From Microstegium vimineum (taxonomy: Eukaryota > Streptophyta > Magnoliopsida > Poales > Poaceae), in NCBI GenBank assembly GCA_022036555.1, contig CM039133.1:8773894-8837893 (forward strand): a stretch of 64,000 bases of DNA, given 5' to 3'. The notes beneath the pieces were generated by a model. That model was not told the origin of the DNA, did no database searches, and saw only the letters and a list, made by a program, of their open reading frames with translations. Both the position numbers and the translations under genes were made by a program. Of the stretch, positions 9,975 through 20,637 are shown piece by piece. Numbering within the stretch: the first letter of the stretch is position 1; every line of letters begins with the position of its first letter.

Positions 9975-10374
9975 GAGCAACTCCAACAGTTTGACATTTA
10001 GACTTGGTATATCTAATTTTGCTAAAAAAATAAAAAACTGGTGGCCAACAGTTTGGCATTTGGGCTTGATATTTTTACCAAAGTTGCAAATAAGAGCCCG
10101 TACTTGGTAATTTGGAGACCATGAAAAGGGGGAGGCAATTTTTTTCCTTCTTTTTTTCATGACGGAACACTCAGTGGCGACTTTTTTTTTCCTTTTTTTC
10201 CACGGCGGAACATAGGGCGGCATCTTTTTTTTTCCTTCCTTTTTTTTCCGTTTTTGCCAAGTCATTATGGGGAGCTGTTGGAGATTGCATATTTTTTGCT
10301 TTGGCATATCTATTTCAGAGTTGACAAATTTCATGTTTTGCCAAACCAAAATTGCCAAACTGTTGGAGTTGCTC
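9975..10374. mobile_element. Tourist-like (PIF/Harbinger) MITE, TSD TTA
   Basis: The inverted ends are GAGCAACTCCAACAGTTTG at 9975 and its complement ending at 10374, flanked by TTA on both sides (9972-9974 and 10375-10377). The 3-bp TTA duplication fits PIF/Harbinger. The centre has long T-rich runs, and any reading frame through it is lysine-rich and spurious. Confidence 0.8.
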
Positions 10375-10377
10375 TTA

Positions 10378-11465
10378 TAACATATGAAATTTTTGTTCTC
10401 GTCCTCCTATAGAAATAATTGTAATTGTTAAATTGTCTTTGTGCCAACATGTATAAAACCCTGTTTGGATTGGAGAGACTAGTGACTAATGACTATTAAT
10501 TAGTCCCAATTAGTCTCAATTTTACCAAACAATTGGACTAGTGACTACTACATAGAAGTCTCTAGAGGGGCTGCTATTTGGGACTAATGAAAACTTTGGA
10601 CACCCTATACCCCTCAATAATTGCTCCTGGATGCCCTCACTGTTGCATTGATTAGGGGCAATGTAGTCTTTGCTAGCTGTATTTAATCATGTTTAGTCCC
10701 TTGTAATCTCTTCAACCAAACAGCTAAGGAACTACTATTTAGTCCATGTTTTAGTCAGTAGTCCTAGTCCCTTGAGTCCCAACAGACCTTAAGATTTTGT
10801 GAAAGGTTTGTAGTTTTGTCTAACATATTTTTTTATTTCTGGAACCAAAAATTACAGACCGTGTCTACATAAATTACAACGAACTAAAACTGTAATTTTA
10901 GTATAAAATATATAATAATTATCTCCTGAAATAAAACTAAAATTCAGGCACCTGAAATTTAGCAAATTCCAAAGTTTGCTAGTTGAATTGTCTATATATA
11001 TAAAAAAAACTCAACGGCGCCGTACCAAATAGTTTATACGGTTCAGTTTGGTTCAATACTATTTATTTATTTAAGTGGATTTCTTTTAAACTTTTCCTAG
11101 TTCAGGTGCCTGAAATTTAAGACGATTTCATGCAACACTAATATACCACCTAAATTAGTTGATAATTTTGTATTTTGTTATTTGTCTCCGTATTATAACA
11201 TATTAAATTTTTGTGCTTGTCCTCCTATAGAAATAATTGTAATTGTTAAATTATCTTTGTGCCAATATATATATAATTTTGTCAGGTTTATAGTTTTGTT
11301 TAATAGGTTTTTTATTTCTGAAACAAAAAATTGCATACTGTGTCTACACAAATTACAACAAACTAAAACTACAATATTAATATAAACTCTATGCAATAAC
11401 TGTCGTTTGAAAAAAAACTAAAATTTAGGCACCTGAAATTTAGCAAATCTCTTTGTTTTACTAGT
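10378..11465. repeat. Direct duplication of a ~270-bp non-coding segment
   Basis: The sequence from CCTCCTATAGAAATAATTG through GGCACCTGAAATTTAGCAAA occurs at 10405-10975 (interrupted by an hAT MITE) and again at about 11221-11442 without the MITE. Between the copies, 10990-11195 holds unassigned AT-rich sequence. No function is apparent. Confidence 0.7.
10459..10790. mobile_element. hAT-type MITE with TAGTCCC repeats
   Basis: The left end CCCTGTTTGGATTGGAGAG and the complement of the right end AAGGTCTGTTGGGACT are imperfect inverted repeats. Repeated TAGTCC and GACTA motifs fill both subterminal zones, a pattern of a common grass hAT MITE family. The other copy of the surrounding duplication lacks it, so it is an insertion; an exact 8-bp duplication was not clear. 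Confidence 0.65.
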
Positions 11466-11890
11466 GAAGTTTTTTTTTCAACTCCACGAATAACTTTTCT
11501 AGTGGAGCTAAAGATGTTTTTGATGTTCTGTTTGACAAAACAACTCCTTATAGTATGAAAAGATCATAATTCCCTTCTCCTTTTAATTTTTTTCTTCTTC
11601 TTTCTCGATTCGGCTTAACCCTCATTGTACACATCCTCGCCTCGGTGGCCCGTAGCAAGGCCGTGTGCTTCGGTAGACATGCTTGCGCCGATTTGCCATG
11701 GCGACCCCTATCCAGCCAGAATGCACTGGTGGCAACCTCACCCGCACTTCACGTTTTGGTAGCAGAGGACTAGGGGCCAACCGGGATTTTATCCACGATA
11801 GTTGCCACCTAGGTAAGGTGAAGTAGGGTGAAGCCACTTTTTTTTTTTGGCTCCATTCCATCCTCTACGAGAACATATTTTTTGGGCTTA
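11466..11890. other. Intergenic DNA, no gene recognised
   Basis: A moderately GC-rich patch (11620-11830) between AT-rich flanks gives a minus-strand frame of 79 codons with no recognised motif. It may be internal sequence of a decayed transposon. Confidence 0.3.
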
Positions 11891-12227
11891 GGCCTGTTTA
11901 GTTATAACCCCCTAAAGTTTAGCCACTAAATTTAGACGACTTTTAGTTCCTAAAGTGCCAAACAACCCCTAAAGTGCCCTCTAAAGTGCTCCCTAAAGTT
12001 TAGTTCGTTTAGTTGGCTCATGGGAGCTAAAAGTTCCTAAATGGCGCATGGACACCCTTAACCCTGCCTTATCCATTCCCCTATCTCTTTGCGCGCCATT
12101 AATGAGAGGCAAAATAGTCTTTGTGCTAAGCTATTAATAACCTTTAGAGGGAGTAACCAAACATGCCCTAAACTTTAGTGGGGAGGCCACTAAAATTTAG
12201 GTGCCTCTAGAGTAACCAAACAGGCCC
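11891..12227. mobile_element. hAT-type MITE with CTAAAGT repeats
   Basis: The ends GGCCTGTTTAGTTA and, reversed, GGGCCTGTTTGGTTAC are inverted repeats, with several CCTAAAGT and CTAAAATTTAG motifs inside. It resembles the 10459 element in design but differs in sequence. Confidence 0.6.
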
Positions 12228-12320
12228 TTAGTAGCGAAGCTAATATATTCTATCCCGTTTGGAAAAAGCGGCTTCAAGTACCTCCTAAAGCCGTGAAAAA
12301 CTATACCAAACAAGACCTTA

Positions 12321-12606
12321 GAGCATATCCAAGAGCCTTTGTAAAATATACTCTCCAAATCATCATTTAGAGAGTCACGTGAGTAAAAATTATTTTTCTA
12401 TATCTTTATACTCTCCAACAACTTTTCTATATCTCATGCACAGTCTAGAGAGTCATTCTCGTTCTTCTATATTTGGCTAGCGGAAAATCCGGAATAGAAG
12501 ATAGTTATATTTGCATAACCATTTAGAAAAGATGTTGGAGTGTGTTTTTCAACAAAATCTCTATCCCTAGTATTTAGGAACAAAATAGAATCTCTTGGAG
12601 ATGCTC
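12321..12606. mobile_element. Tourist-like MITE, TSD TTA
   Basis: The inverted ends are GAGCATATCCAAGAG and, reversed, GAGCATCTCCAAGAG, flanked by TTA at 12318-12320 and 12607-12609. The 286-bp length and the TTA duplication fit PIF/Harbinger MITEs. Confidence 0.75.
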
Positions 12607-12689
12607 TTACTACTCTCTTGACCTAAAAATATTATAAGGCCTAATTTTAACAAGCCTATACAAGTGATATCATATATATGTGTACTTTG

Positions 12690-13519
12690 AGGTTTGTGAG
12701 CAACGTACGTGACGACGTGCTCGAAATTTTTTCAAATTTTTACCACAACATACGCACATGAGATCATGACACGTGCACAAGTTTCGTGATTTTCGGAATT
12801 CCTTTGCATTTTATATAATTAAAAAACAACTCACACCGAAGTTGACGACGTTGCCCCGTGAGCACGTTGATCGAACTTTCGAGACATGTCATGGATTTAG
12901 CCATCATTTGCACTACCAAACAAGGATAACATTTTTCGAACGAAAGAAATCTATTATTTTACACACTTACAGTTCAAATGAACATTAAACAGGAAAATTG
13001 AAGAAAACAAAATAAACTAAGAAAATATACCAAAAAGCAATGAAAAGCTTCCAAATTTGAACATGTTGTTTTCCATAGTTCAATAAGCACACACAAAAAA
13101 TTGGGAGCAAAAAAAAAAAGTTGCCGAGTGCCTAGGGTTGGCACTCGACAACTAAATTAAGTTGTCGAGTGCTTAGGGCGGCACTCGGCAACTTAATTTA
13201 GTTGCCGAGTGCCAAAAGCCTGGCACTCAGCAACTTAAATTTAGTTGCCGAGTGCCAAACGTTAGGCACTCGGCAACTTGAACGGAGCGGGATGACGTTA
13301 GCCCTCGTGGTAAAGTCACGAGTGTATTTTTTTTTCCGAGAGTCGGCACTCGGCAAAAAGAATTAAGTTGCCGAGTGTTTTTTTTGCCGAGTACTAGGCA
13401 CTCGGCATTTAATTAGTTGCAGAGTGCCAAATATCGGGTGTCGAGTGCAAAATATCGGCGATTTGACACTCGGCAACTTATTTAGCACTCGGCAAATCGC
13501 CGTACGTTTTACTGTAGTG
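12690..13519. mobile_element. CACTA element terminus with CACTCGGCAA arrays
   Basis: The right end reads, on the minus strand, CACTACAGTAAAACGTACGG and ends at 13519. From 13119 to 13500 there are roughly a dozen direct and inverted copies of GTTGCCGAGTGCC or CACTCGGCAAC, the subterminal signature of one grass CACTA family. No matching left terminus was found, so this is probably a truncated element. Sequence at 12770-13090 resembles 54060-54420, which suggests one internal family. Confidence 0.65.
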
Positions 13520-14143
13520 AGTGCTTGATTATTGAAGATCAAATCTAAACCTCAGAAATATGTTAACCGTGACGACAGTGATGGTGGATTTGCGTGGAAG
13601 CGAATCGACAAGCTAGGAGGCGATGATGACATGGCCAATGGTGAATTGATGAGCAGAGGTGACGATGGATCTGGCTAGAACGATGGACTTTGGCAACAGG
13701 CTTGGTGTGGGATCAATAACGGCCCAGCACTGGCATGGTAGCCAAGAAGTGCTTGATTTTTTCTGATATACGGAGGTGAGCACTCTAGCCTACTTCTAAG
13801 ATGAGATATTTGTTGGATCAGCAACAACTGGTAATTAATTTTGACCACCTCTGAAATTGAATGCATGGCACAATGGGCTTGTATAGATTGAAAGAGGAAG
13901 TTCATCAACAAATGAACACAATGAGAGCCATTTTTTTTCTGGCAGGCATGCAGCAAATGGTACGTAAAAGCTAGCTAGGGGCGTGCCTAGGGCAGAGATT
14001 CTCTCAGTCTGCCAAAATACCTGGTATATATACGCAGTGTCAACGTCTGACTTGCAATTAAAACAGCAATCACGCATAATTGAAAAATAGCTAGCTGGAA
14101 TGTATGTAAAGTATTCTTTATTTTTATCGTTGCTCCAAGCTGA
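13520..14143. other. Intergenic DNA, no gene recognised
   Basis: Several short frames occur on both strands, without motifs or codon bias. It separates the CACTA terminus from the G4 stop codon. Confidence 0.4.
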
Positions 14144-15289
14144 TCATCTTGTCATCAGGGTCTCATCAGGTGACAACCTTGGCGAGGAACTCATTGACAA
14201 GAGCGGGCAACTTTTTCTCGGATACTCAAAGTCACCAGTCTTCATTAGCGATTTCAGATTCCCACGATACATGATGAACTTGACGCATGCCTCCTTGAGG
14301 CTGCTGCAACCATGGCGCTCAGCCAGCGACAGCGTCGTCGCCACCGTCTTCAGGTCGATGTGCCCGCACAGCCTGTTCTCGCACATCAATTTCAGCCTCT
14401 CCAGACCATACTTGTCGGCGGCAACAAGCAGATGCTGCGCCATCAGAGCAGCCGTGTCCGCCTGCTCGATCTTGGGCGCCGCCGGCAGCGCGTCGGTGTA
14501 GATGAAGTGGAGCATGGCCCTGAACACGCTGGGCTCCATGTCGTCGATCTGCACCCGCGATGTGGCCTTCTCCTTCATGTTGCCGCCGCCGAAGAGCTCC
14601 GCCATGAACACCGACGACCGGGTGGCGAGCACGGCCTTGTGCGCCGCGAAAACCTCGCCGCCGACGTCGAACGTCACGTCCGCGCCGACGCGGGTCTCCA
14701 GGAGGTCACCGAGGTGCCGGTGCAGGTCCGGCGGCGGCACGGCGAGGGACTGGGACGTGGTGGACTCCAGACGGGTGTCCCTGACCACCGTGTCGTCGCA
14801 TCGGATCTGGAAGCTGTCTTGATCTAGAAGCGAGAAAAGATCACTTTTGAAGATGTAATGCTCGCGTCCCCAACGTGGTATTCCACTTGTACCACAGTAG
14901 AAGACGACCGGTCCATGGCTTCTCCTCCTGCACCCTGAGATCCGTTTCCCGTTCTGCCGGAGTAAGCTGAGCTCGAACCGTGCTTTCACGTCGGCGGCGG
15001 TACTGGTACTTGGCTGATTGAGGTAGACGAAGATGGATACACACGTCCTGCCGTCTCGACGGAAGGAGGCTTCGTTTTCACCTTCCGGGAAGAATGCGAT
15101 GTACCAGGAGTGCCCGCCGACGGTGAAGATGCCGGAGTTGATGCTTTTGCCGACGCCGAGTGCGATCTTGGAGAAGGCGCCGATCGTGAGAACATGTGAC
15201 CCGGTCTCCGTGTCTGCGACCGCGACGACCGTCGACTTGTTGCAGCCGGGAAGGGCGTCGAAGGACGAAGAAGAGGTGCAGTTGCCCAT
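14144..15289 (-). CDS. MATH-BTB protein (G4) with N-terminal acylation motif
   Basis: This 381-residue protein has MATH at about 31-170 (SHVLTIGAFSK, FTVGGHSWYIAFFPEG, IRCDDTVV), BTB at about 190-298 (PPPDLHRHLGDLL, GADVTFDVGGEVFAAHK, MLHFIYTDALPA) and a BACK-like tail (ATTLSLAERHGC, LKEACVKFIM). It begins MGNCTSSSSF: Gly2 with Ser6 fits plant N-myristoylation and Cys4 could be palmitoylated, suggesting membrane attachment unlike its relatives. After SCP near residue 362 the frame departs from the family ending; a one-base shift restores a family-like NEFLAKV ending with a stop at 14166-14168, so a late frameshift replaced the last ~15 residues. It is probably still functional. Confidence 0.85.
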   Translation of the reverse strand: MGNCTSSSSFDALPGCNKSTVVAVADTETGSHVLTIGAFSKIALGVGKSINSGIFTVGGHSWYIAFFPEGENEASFRRDGRTCVSIFVYLNQPSTSTAADVKARFELSLLRQNGKRISGCRRRSHGPVVFYCGTSGIPRWGREHYIFKSDLFSLLDQDSFQIRCDDTVVRDTRLESTTSQSLAVPPPDLHRHLGDLLETRVGADVTFDVGGEVFAAHKAVLATRSSVFMAELFGGGNMKEKATSRVQIDDMEPSVFRAMLHFIYTDALPAAPKIEQADTAALMAQHLLVAADKYGLERLKLMCENRLCGHIDLKTVATTLSLAERHGCSSLKEACVKFIMYRGNLKSLMKTGDFEYPRKSCPLLSMSSSPRLSPDETLMTR

Positions 15290-15365
15290 GAGAACCTAGC
15301 TATAGATTGGAATTGGGAATTGGATGATGGGTAGGACACGCAAGCCCGGTCGGATGAGACGGAAC

Positions 15366-15375
15366 GATATATATC
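15366..15375 (-). promoter_or_regulatory. TATA-like box of G4
   Basis: GATATATATC lies about 77-86 bp upstream of the G4 ATG, a plausible position for a plant TATA box with a short leader. The motif is palindromic and common by chance in AT-rich DNA. Confidence 0.35.
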
Positions 15376-16089
15376 AATAGAAGATTGATTGTGTTCGTTA
15401 TTTGTAAAATTTGCTGCATATACATATCGTGGCTTGCAACGTACGGGAGCAATAAAATCGAGATGCTTGGTCTCATTGAAGAATAGTAAATTCTTAAGAT
15501 TGACTAAGACTAACACAATCAAAAATTTATTTTTAAAATTAATTGTTTGTCAGAAGGTGCTCCGTGATTACAAATTACTGAAACATAACAAGATACTCTG
15601 TGATTTGTTGACACATAAGTTGACTGTTTGCTAGTCCTTTTGAGATTGATCTATCATCGGAGCCTTTTCCCTAAAAGGAGACCTCAACAATCATTTTTCA
15701 ATCTTGCTTAGGGAAAACGCTATATGGATAACTATGTCTGTTATTTTGTTTAATTTGTTTGTTAGAAACTAATCGGATTTGTAAACCGTACGTGCTCCCC
15801 ATGGCATGCTAGGGTCCGTTTGACAGCTGGAAAATGGCTCCAGCTAGCTCTCTCTCCTCTCGTGGATGGCTTCTCTAGTGAAGCTCTGTGAAAAAACATC
15901 TAGCAAAACAGCTCCTCTTATTTTGTAGGAATAGTTAGAAGAGATCAAATGTCTATTTTGCCCTTATATATTTTTATAAAGGGACAAGTTTGGACTGGGT
16001 TTCAGGAATCAAGAACATTATAGGGGTTATTTAAAAGATACACAAGGCACATGATTCTCTTGGCGGGATTTTTGTAAAAGCTTCTTCAT
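15376..16089. other. AT-rich intergenic DNA, possible MITE end
   Basis: No gene was seen. GGGTCCGTTTGACAGCTGG near 15811 resembles the left end of an hAT MITE, but a matching right end was not identified. Confidence 0.35.
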
Positions 16090-16730
16090 ATGATTTCCCT
16101 GCAAAGCAATGCCCATGGCACAACTGCCTTGCCCAAAGCATGTTCCAAGAAATGATCAACATTATGTGTATGGTCCACTCTACTCCCATACACACCTTTT
16201 CATTGTTTCCAGGTTCTCTGTCCTAATGTTTAATTACATAGTTTAATTTTGGCAGCCAGATCTACTGAACATGCTTCAAAAAAAGAAGAATAATGTTCCT
16301 AACATATAATTTTCAAGTGTTATGGTTGTCAGAGACCATAAGAACAGAATATGCATATTATAAACTTGACCTTTGGATGTAACTATACATGGACACAGAA
16401 ATTATAAACGTGTTTGACCCATCATTAGTACCATTGAGACAAAATGATACCGATAACTTCCTAATGACATATTATCTTCAAAAATCACAAACTATTCCAG
16501 ACTATATGAATGCAGTCTTGTACTGCTAATAGGCCTTTTAGATGGAAATGGATTAGTAAGTGATGGGGTTTTGTTTTTAGAATGTGTGATAACCATAATC
16601 TACTTTTCATCAAAATATACATATTTGTGCTGACCAATATTATTTTATAGGTAGGTTATGCATGTATTCAAGAATCCAAGTTTTATATGGCTATTAGAAT
16701 GTGTGATACCTTACTTATATCTTAATGTAG

Positions 16731-16830
16731 ATAGTGAAGAGCCACAAGAAACTGCCAAAGACCATAATATGTTGGGACTAGAAGGCCTGCTTTGCATTAC
16801 GCTAATGTCATCAATCAGATTGACAATATT
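16731..16830 (+). pseudogene. DUF668-like exon copy E1 (frameshifted)
   Basis: The exon lies between an acceptor (TTAATGTAG) and donor GTAAGT. The reading starts DSEEPQETAKDHN, then a missing base in the GGCCTGCTTTG region shifts the frame, so the conserved LALHYAN part is lost. Of the four copies only E1 and E4 carry indels. Confidence 0.65.
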
Positions 16831-17539
16831 GTAAGTGCACATACACTTCTAGGGAGAAGAGATATAACTGATGCTATCCAAGTCTCTCGTTAATATTGGT
16901 AATGTGTAGGTTTTGCACATAGATCAAGTGTAGTGTGTATGAATATTTATGAGAATTAACATTTGTACTATGTTGCTAGAGAAGTAAGAATTACGTTTCC
17001 ATATCCTTGATTGAATGTTTTCGTATGGCGTCCCCATGAAGCATTTCCATTCAACTTTCACTTTCTCTATAATACTTTTCTAAAAACACCTTAATACAAC
17101 ACCAAAAGCAATGCCTATGTTACTATTACTTTCGAACAAAGCAATGACATAACTGCCTTGCCCAAAGCCTGTGCCTACAAGTGGCCAACATTATGTGTAT
17201 GGTCCACTCTACTCCCTCACACATCTTCTCACTATTTACAGCATCCCTGCCCTAATGTTTCCATTGCTTAAGTTTTGGCGTTCTGATCTACTAAACATGC
17301 TACAAAGAACAAGAATAATGTTCCTAACATATAATGTTCATGTGTTATGCTTGTCAAAGACCATAAGAACAAAATATGTACTTACCACTTGACCTTTTAA
17401 CACACAAATTATAAACTTGTTTGACCCATCATTAGTGCCATTGACAAAAAATAATACCGATAACTTCCTAATGTGTGATACTTAATGACCCATCATTAGT
17501 TATTAGAATGTGTGATACCTTGCTTATATCTTAATGCAG

Positions 17540-17640
17540 ACAATGAAGAGCCACAAGAAAGTGCCAAAGGCCGTAATAGGTTGGGACAAGAAGGCCTTGC
17601 ATTGCATTATGCTAATGTCATCAATCAGATTGATGATATT
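17540..17640 (+). pseudogene. DUF668-like exon copy E2 (open, splice sites intact)
   Basis: This 101-nt exon lies between TTAATGCAG and GTAAGT. It translates through NRLGQEGLALHYANVINQID. The pattern LG..GLALHYAN.I.QID marks the start of the DUF668 domain in PSI1-like (PSK SIMULATOR) plant proteins, which act in growth signalling near the plasma membrane. No other exon of such a gene was recognised nearby, so this is an isolated exon rather than a gene. The family call rests on motif memory. Confidence 0.65.
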
Positions 17641-18103
17641 GTAAGTTCACAACACTTCCAGGGAAAAGACATATAAACTCACGCTATTCTAGTCTCTCGT
17701 CAATATTGATTGGTAATGTTTAGGTTTTGCACATACATTGAGTGTAGTGAGTATACATAATTGCGAGAATTACCATTTGTACTATGTTGCTAAGAGAACC
17801 AGGAATTATGTTTCTAGATCTTTGATTGGATCTTCTCGAATGGCGTCCCCACGAAGCATTTCCATTCAGCTTTCCCTTTCTCTATAATATTTTTCTAAAA
17901 ACAACTTACTCCAAACACCAAACGGATCGCCTACATTACTATTGCTTCCGAACAAAGCAAAGCAATGACATAACTGCCTTTCCCAAAGCCTGTGCCTAGA
18001 AGTGGCCAACATTATGTGTATGATCCACTCTACTTCCTCACACACCTTCTCACTGTTTACAGCTTCCCTACCATAATGTTTCCATTCAGCTTTCACTTTC
18101 TCT

Positions 18104-19599
18104 CAATGTTTAAAATCACCGGCTAAGCCTTTTAGTTGCGGTCCTCTGCAGCTAAGGCATTTAGCGTGTTTTCTAAAAAGTGAGAAAAAATATAGAACAT
18201 TGCATAAACATTAAAATTTGATTCATAATCAATGCACCGGGGCACATCACAGGCTCACGAAATGCCAAATGTATCACCATCAGAATAGCATTGCAATCTC
18301 AAAGCACAGAAAAAAAACTTCCAAATTACTACGCCAAGATGTAAGCTGCTAATGCCGCTTGGGGAAGAAGAGAATGGAGTGCATTTGTCACAGCCCCTCT
18401 GGTGCAGCCGCCGCTGCTGCCGCCAGCTCACAGCCCACACCGCTCGAGGGAGAGGAAGAAGAGCAACGCACCTCGCACCGCTCGAGCCCAGACCGCATCA
18501 TTGCTTTGGTGAGAGGAATAGGAGCGCCTCCGTCTATGGCCCGCCATGGTTTTCGAGCTCCGTAACTGAGCGCCGCTGCCGCCGCCGCTTCTTTATTTTT
18601 CAGAGATAATAACTTGAGAGAGAGAGAGAGAGATGCATGGACTTTAGGGTTATGCTGGAGAGGAAGGATCCTATATGGGTTGGCCTGCTGGCGTTTTGTT
18701 TTGGGCCCGTCCATAGAGGCGTTTTGTTTTGGGCCTATCCCATATAGCTACAGGTTTCCGCCAGCTAAATGATGGCTCATTTAGCGGCTAAATCCGGCTA
18801 AACAGCTAAGAGCAGCTATAGCCCAAGATAGTTGCACCTAAGGCATTTAGCGGTTTTTGTAAAAAGTTTGAAAAAAATATAGAACATTGCATAAACATTA
18901 ACATTTGATTCATAATCAATGCACATGATCACACCACAGGGTCACGAAATGCCAAATGTATCACCATCAGAATAGCATTGCAATCTAAGAGCACAAAAAA
19001 ATCTTCCAGATTACTATGTCAGGATGTAAGCTGGTAATGCCGCTTGGGGAAGAAGAGAACGGAGTGAATATGTCACAGGCCCTCCGTCGCCGCCGCCGCT
19101 GCTGTCGCCAGCTCACAGCCCACACCGCTCGAGGGAGAGGAAGAAGAGCAACGCACCTGGCACCGCTCGAGCCCACACCGCATCATCGCTTTGGTGGGAG
19201 GAATAGGAGCTCCTCCATCTATGGCCCGCCACGGTCTTCGAGCTCCGGAACTAAGCGCTGCCACATCCGCCGCTTCTTTATTTTTTCAGAGAGAATAACT
19301 TGAGAGAGAGAGAGAGACGCGTGGACTTTAGGGTTATGCTATAGAGAAAGGAGCCTGTATGGGCCGGCCTACTGGCGTTTTGTTTTGGGCCCGTCCCATA
19401 GAGGCGTTTTGTTTTGGGCCTGTCCCATAGCTACAGGTCTCCAGCTAAATGATGGCTCATTTAGCGGCTAAATCCGGATAATCGCGGCTATTAGCGTCCA
19501 ACAAAGTTTAGCGTCAAAAGTTAAATCTCCTAGCGTTGTCGTCTTGCAGCAGCTGTCTCCGGCTATAGCGGCAACTATAGCTGGAGATTTAAAACGTTG
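18104..19599. mobile_element. hAT-like element, dimeric, TSD CTTTCTCT
   Basis: The inverted ends are CAATGTTTAAAATCACCGGC and, reversed, CAACGTTTTAAATCTCCAGC, flanked by a perfect 8-bp duplication CTTTCTCT (18096-18103 and 19600-19607), diagnostic of hAT. Between one pair of ends lie two copies of the internal body (about 18125-18815 and 18816-19540), each with TTTAGCGGCTAAATCC-type motifs and a GC-rich minus-strand stretch with WRAIDGGAPIP and SSPSSGVGCEL-like residues. The first body lacks its right end and the second its left end. No transposase was recognised. Confidence 0.7.
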
Positions 19600-20078
19600 C
19601 TTTCTCTACAATACTTTTCTAAAAACACCATCCTCCAACACCAAACGGATCGCCTACGTTACTATTGCTTCCGAACAAAGCAATGCCATAACTGCCTTGC
19701 CCAAAGCCTGTGCCTAGAAGTGGTCAAGATTATGTGTATGGTCCACTCTAGTCCCTCACACACCTTCTCACTGTTTACAACTTCCCTTCCCTAATGTTTC
19801 CATTGTTTAAGTTTTGGCATCCTCATCTACTAAACATGCTACAAAGAACAAGAATAATGTTCCTAACATATAATGTTCATGTGTTATGCTTGTCAAAGAC
19901 CATAAGAACAAAATATGTACTTACCACTTGACCTTTTAACACACAAATTATAAACTTGTTTGACCCATCATTAGTGCCATCGACAAAAAATAATACCGAT
20001 AACTTCCTAATGTGTGATACTTAATGACCCATCATTAGTTATTAGAATGTGTGATACCTTGCTTATATCTTAATGCAG

Positions 20079-20179
20079 ACAATGAAGAGCCACAAGAAAG
20101 TGCCAAAGGCCGTAATAGGTTGGGACCAGAAGGCCTTGCATTGCATTATGCTAATGTCATCAATCAGATTGATGATATT
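20079..20179 (+). pseudogene. DUF668-like exon copy E3 (open, splice sites intact)
   Basis: Almost identical to E2, differing by a Gln-to-Pro change, so it reads NRLGPEGLALHYANVINQID. The acceptor TTAATGCAG and donor GTAAGT are intact. The first exon codon is split (phase 1), implying a preceding exon that was not found in the window. Confidence 0.65.
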
Positions 20180-20637
20180 GTAAGTTCACAACACTTCCAG
20201 GGAAAAGACATATAAACTCACGCTATTCTAGTCTCTCGTCAATATTGATTGGTAATGTTTAGGTTTTGCACATACATTGAGTGTAGTGAGTATACATAAT
20301 TGCGAGAATTACCATTTGTACTATGTTGCTAAGAGAACCAGGAATTATGTTTCTAGATCTTTGATTGGATCTTCTCGTATGGCGTCCCCACGAAGCATTT
20401 CCATTGAGCTTTCACTTTCTCTATAATAATTTTCTAAAAACAACTTACTCCAAACACCAAACGGATCGCCTACGTTACTATTGCTTCAGAACAAAGCAAT
20501 GACATAACTGCCTTTCCCAAAGCCTGTGCCGAGAAGTGGCGAACATTATGTGTATGATCCACTCTACTTCCTCACACACCTTCTCACTGTTTACAGCTTC
20601 CCTACCATAATGTTTCCATTCAGCTTTCACTTCCTCT

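Noticed and set aside
9972..10358. 128-codon lysine-rich frame on the minus strand
   Set aside because: It lies wholly inside a Tourist MITE and reflects its T-rich runs.
13119..13500. CRISPR-like regular repeats (GCCGAGTGCC)
   Set aside because: Motifs occur in both orientations, are short and unevenly spaced, and end at a CACTA terminus; this is a plant transposon subterminal array.
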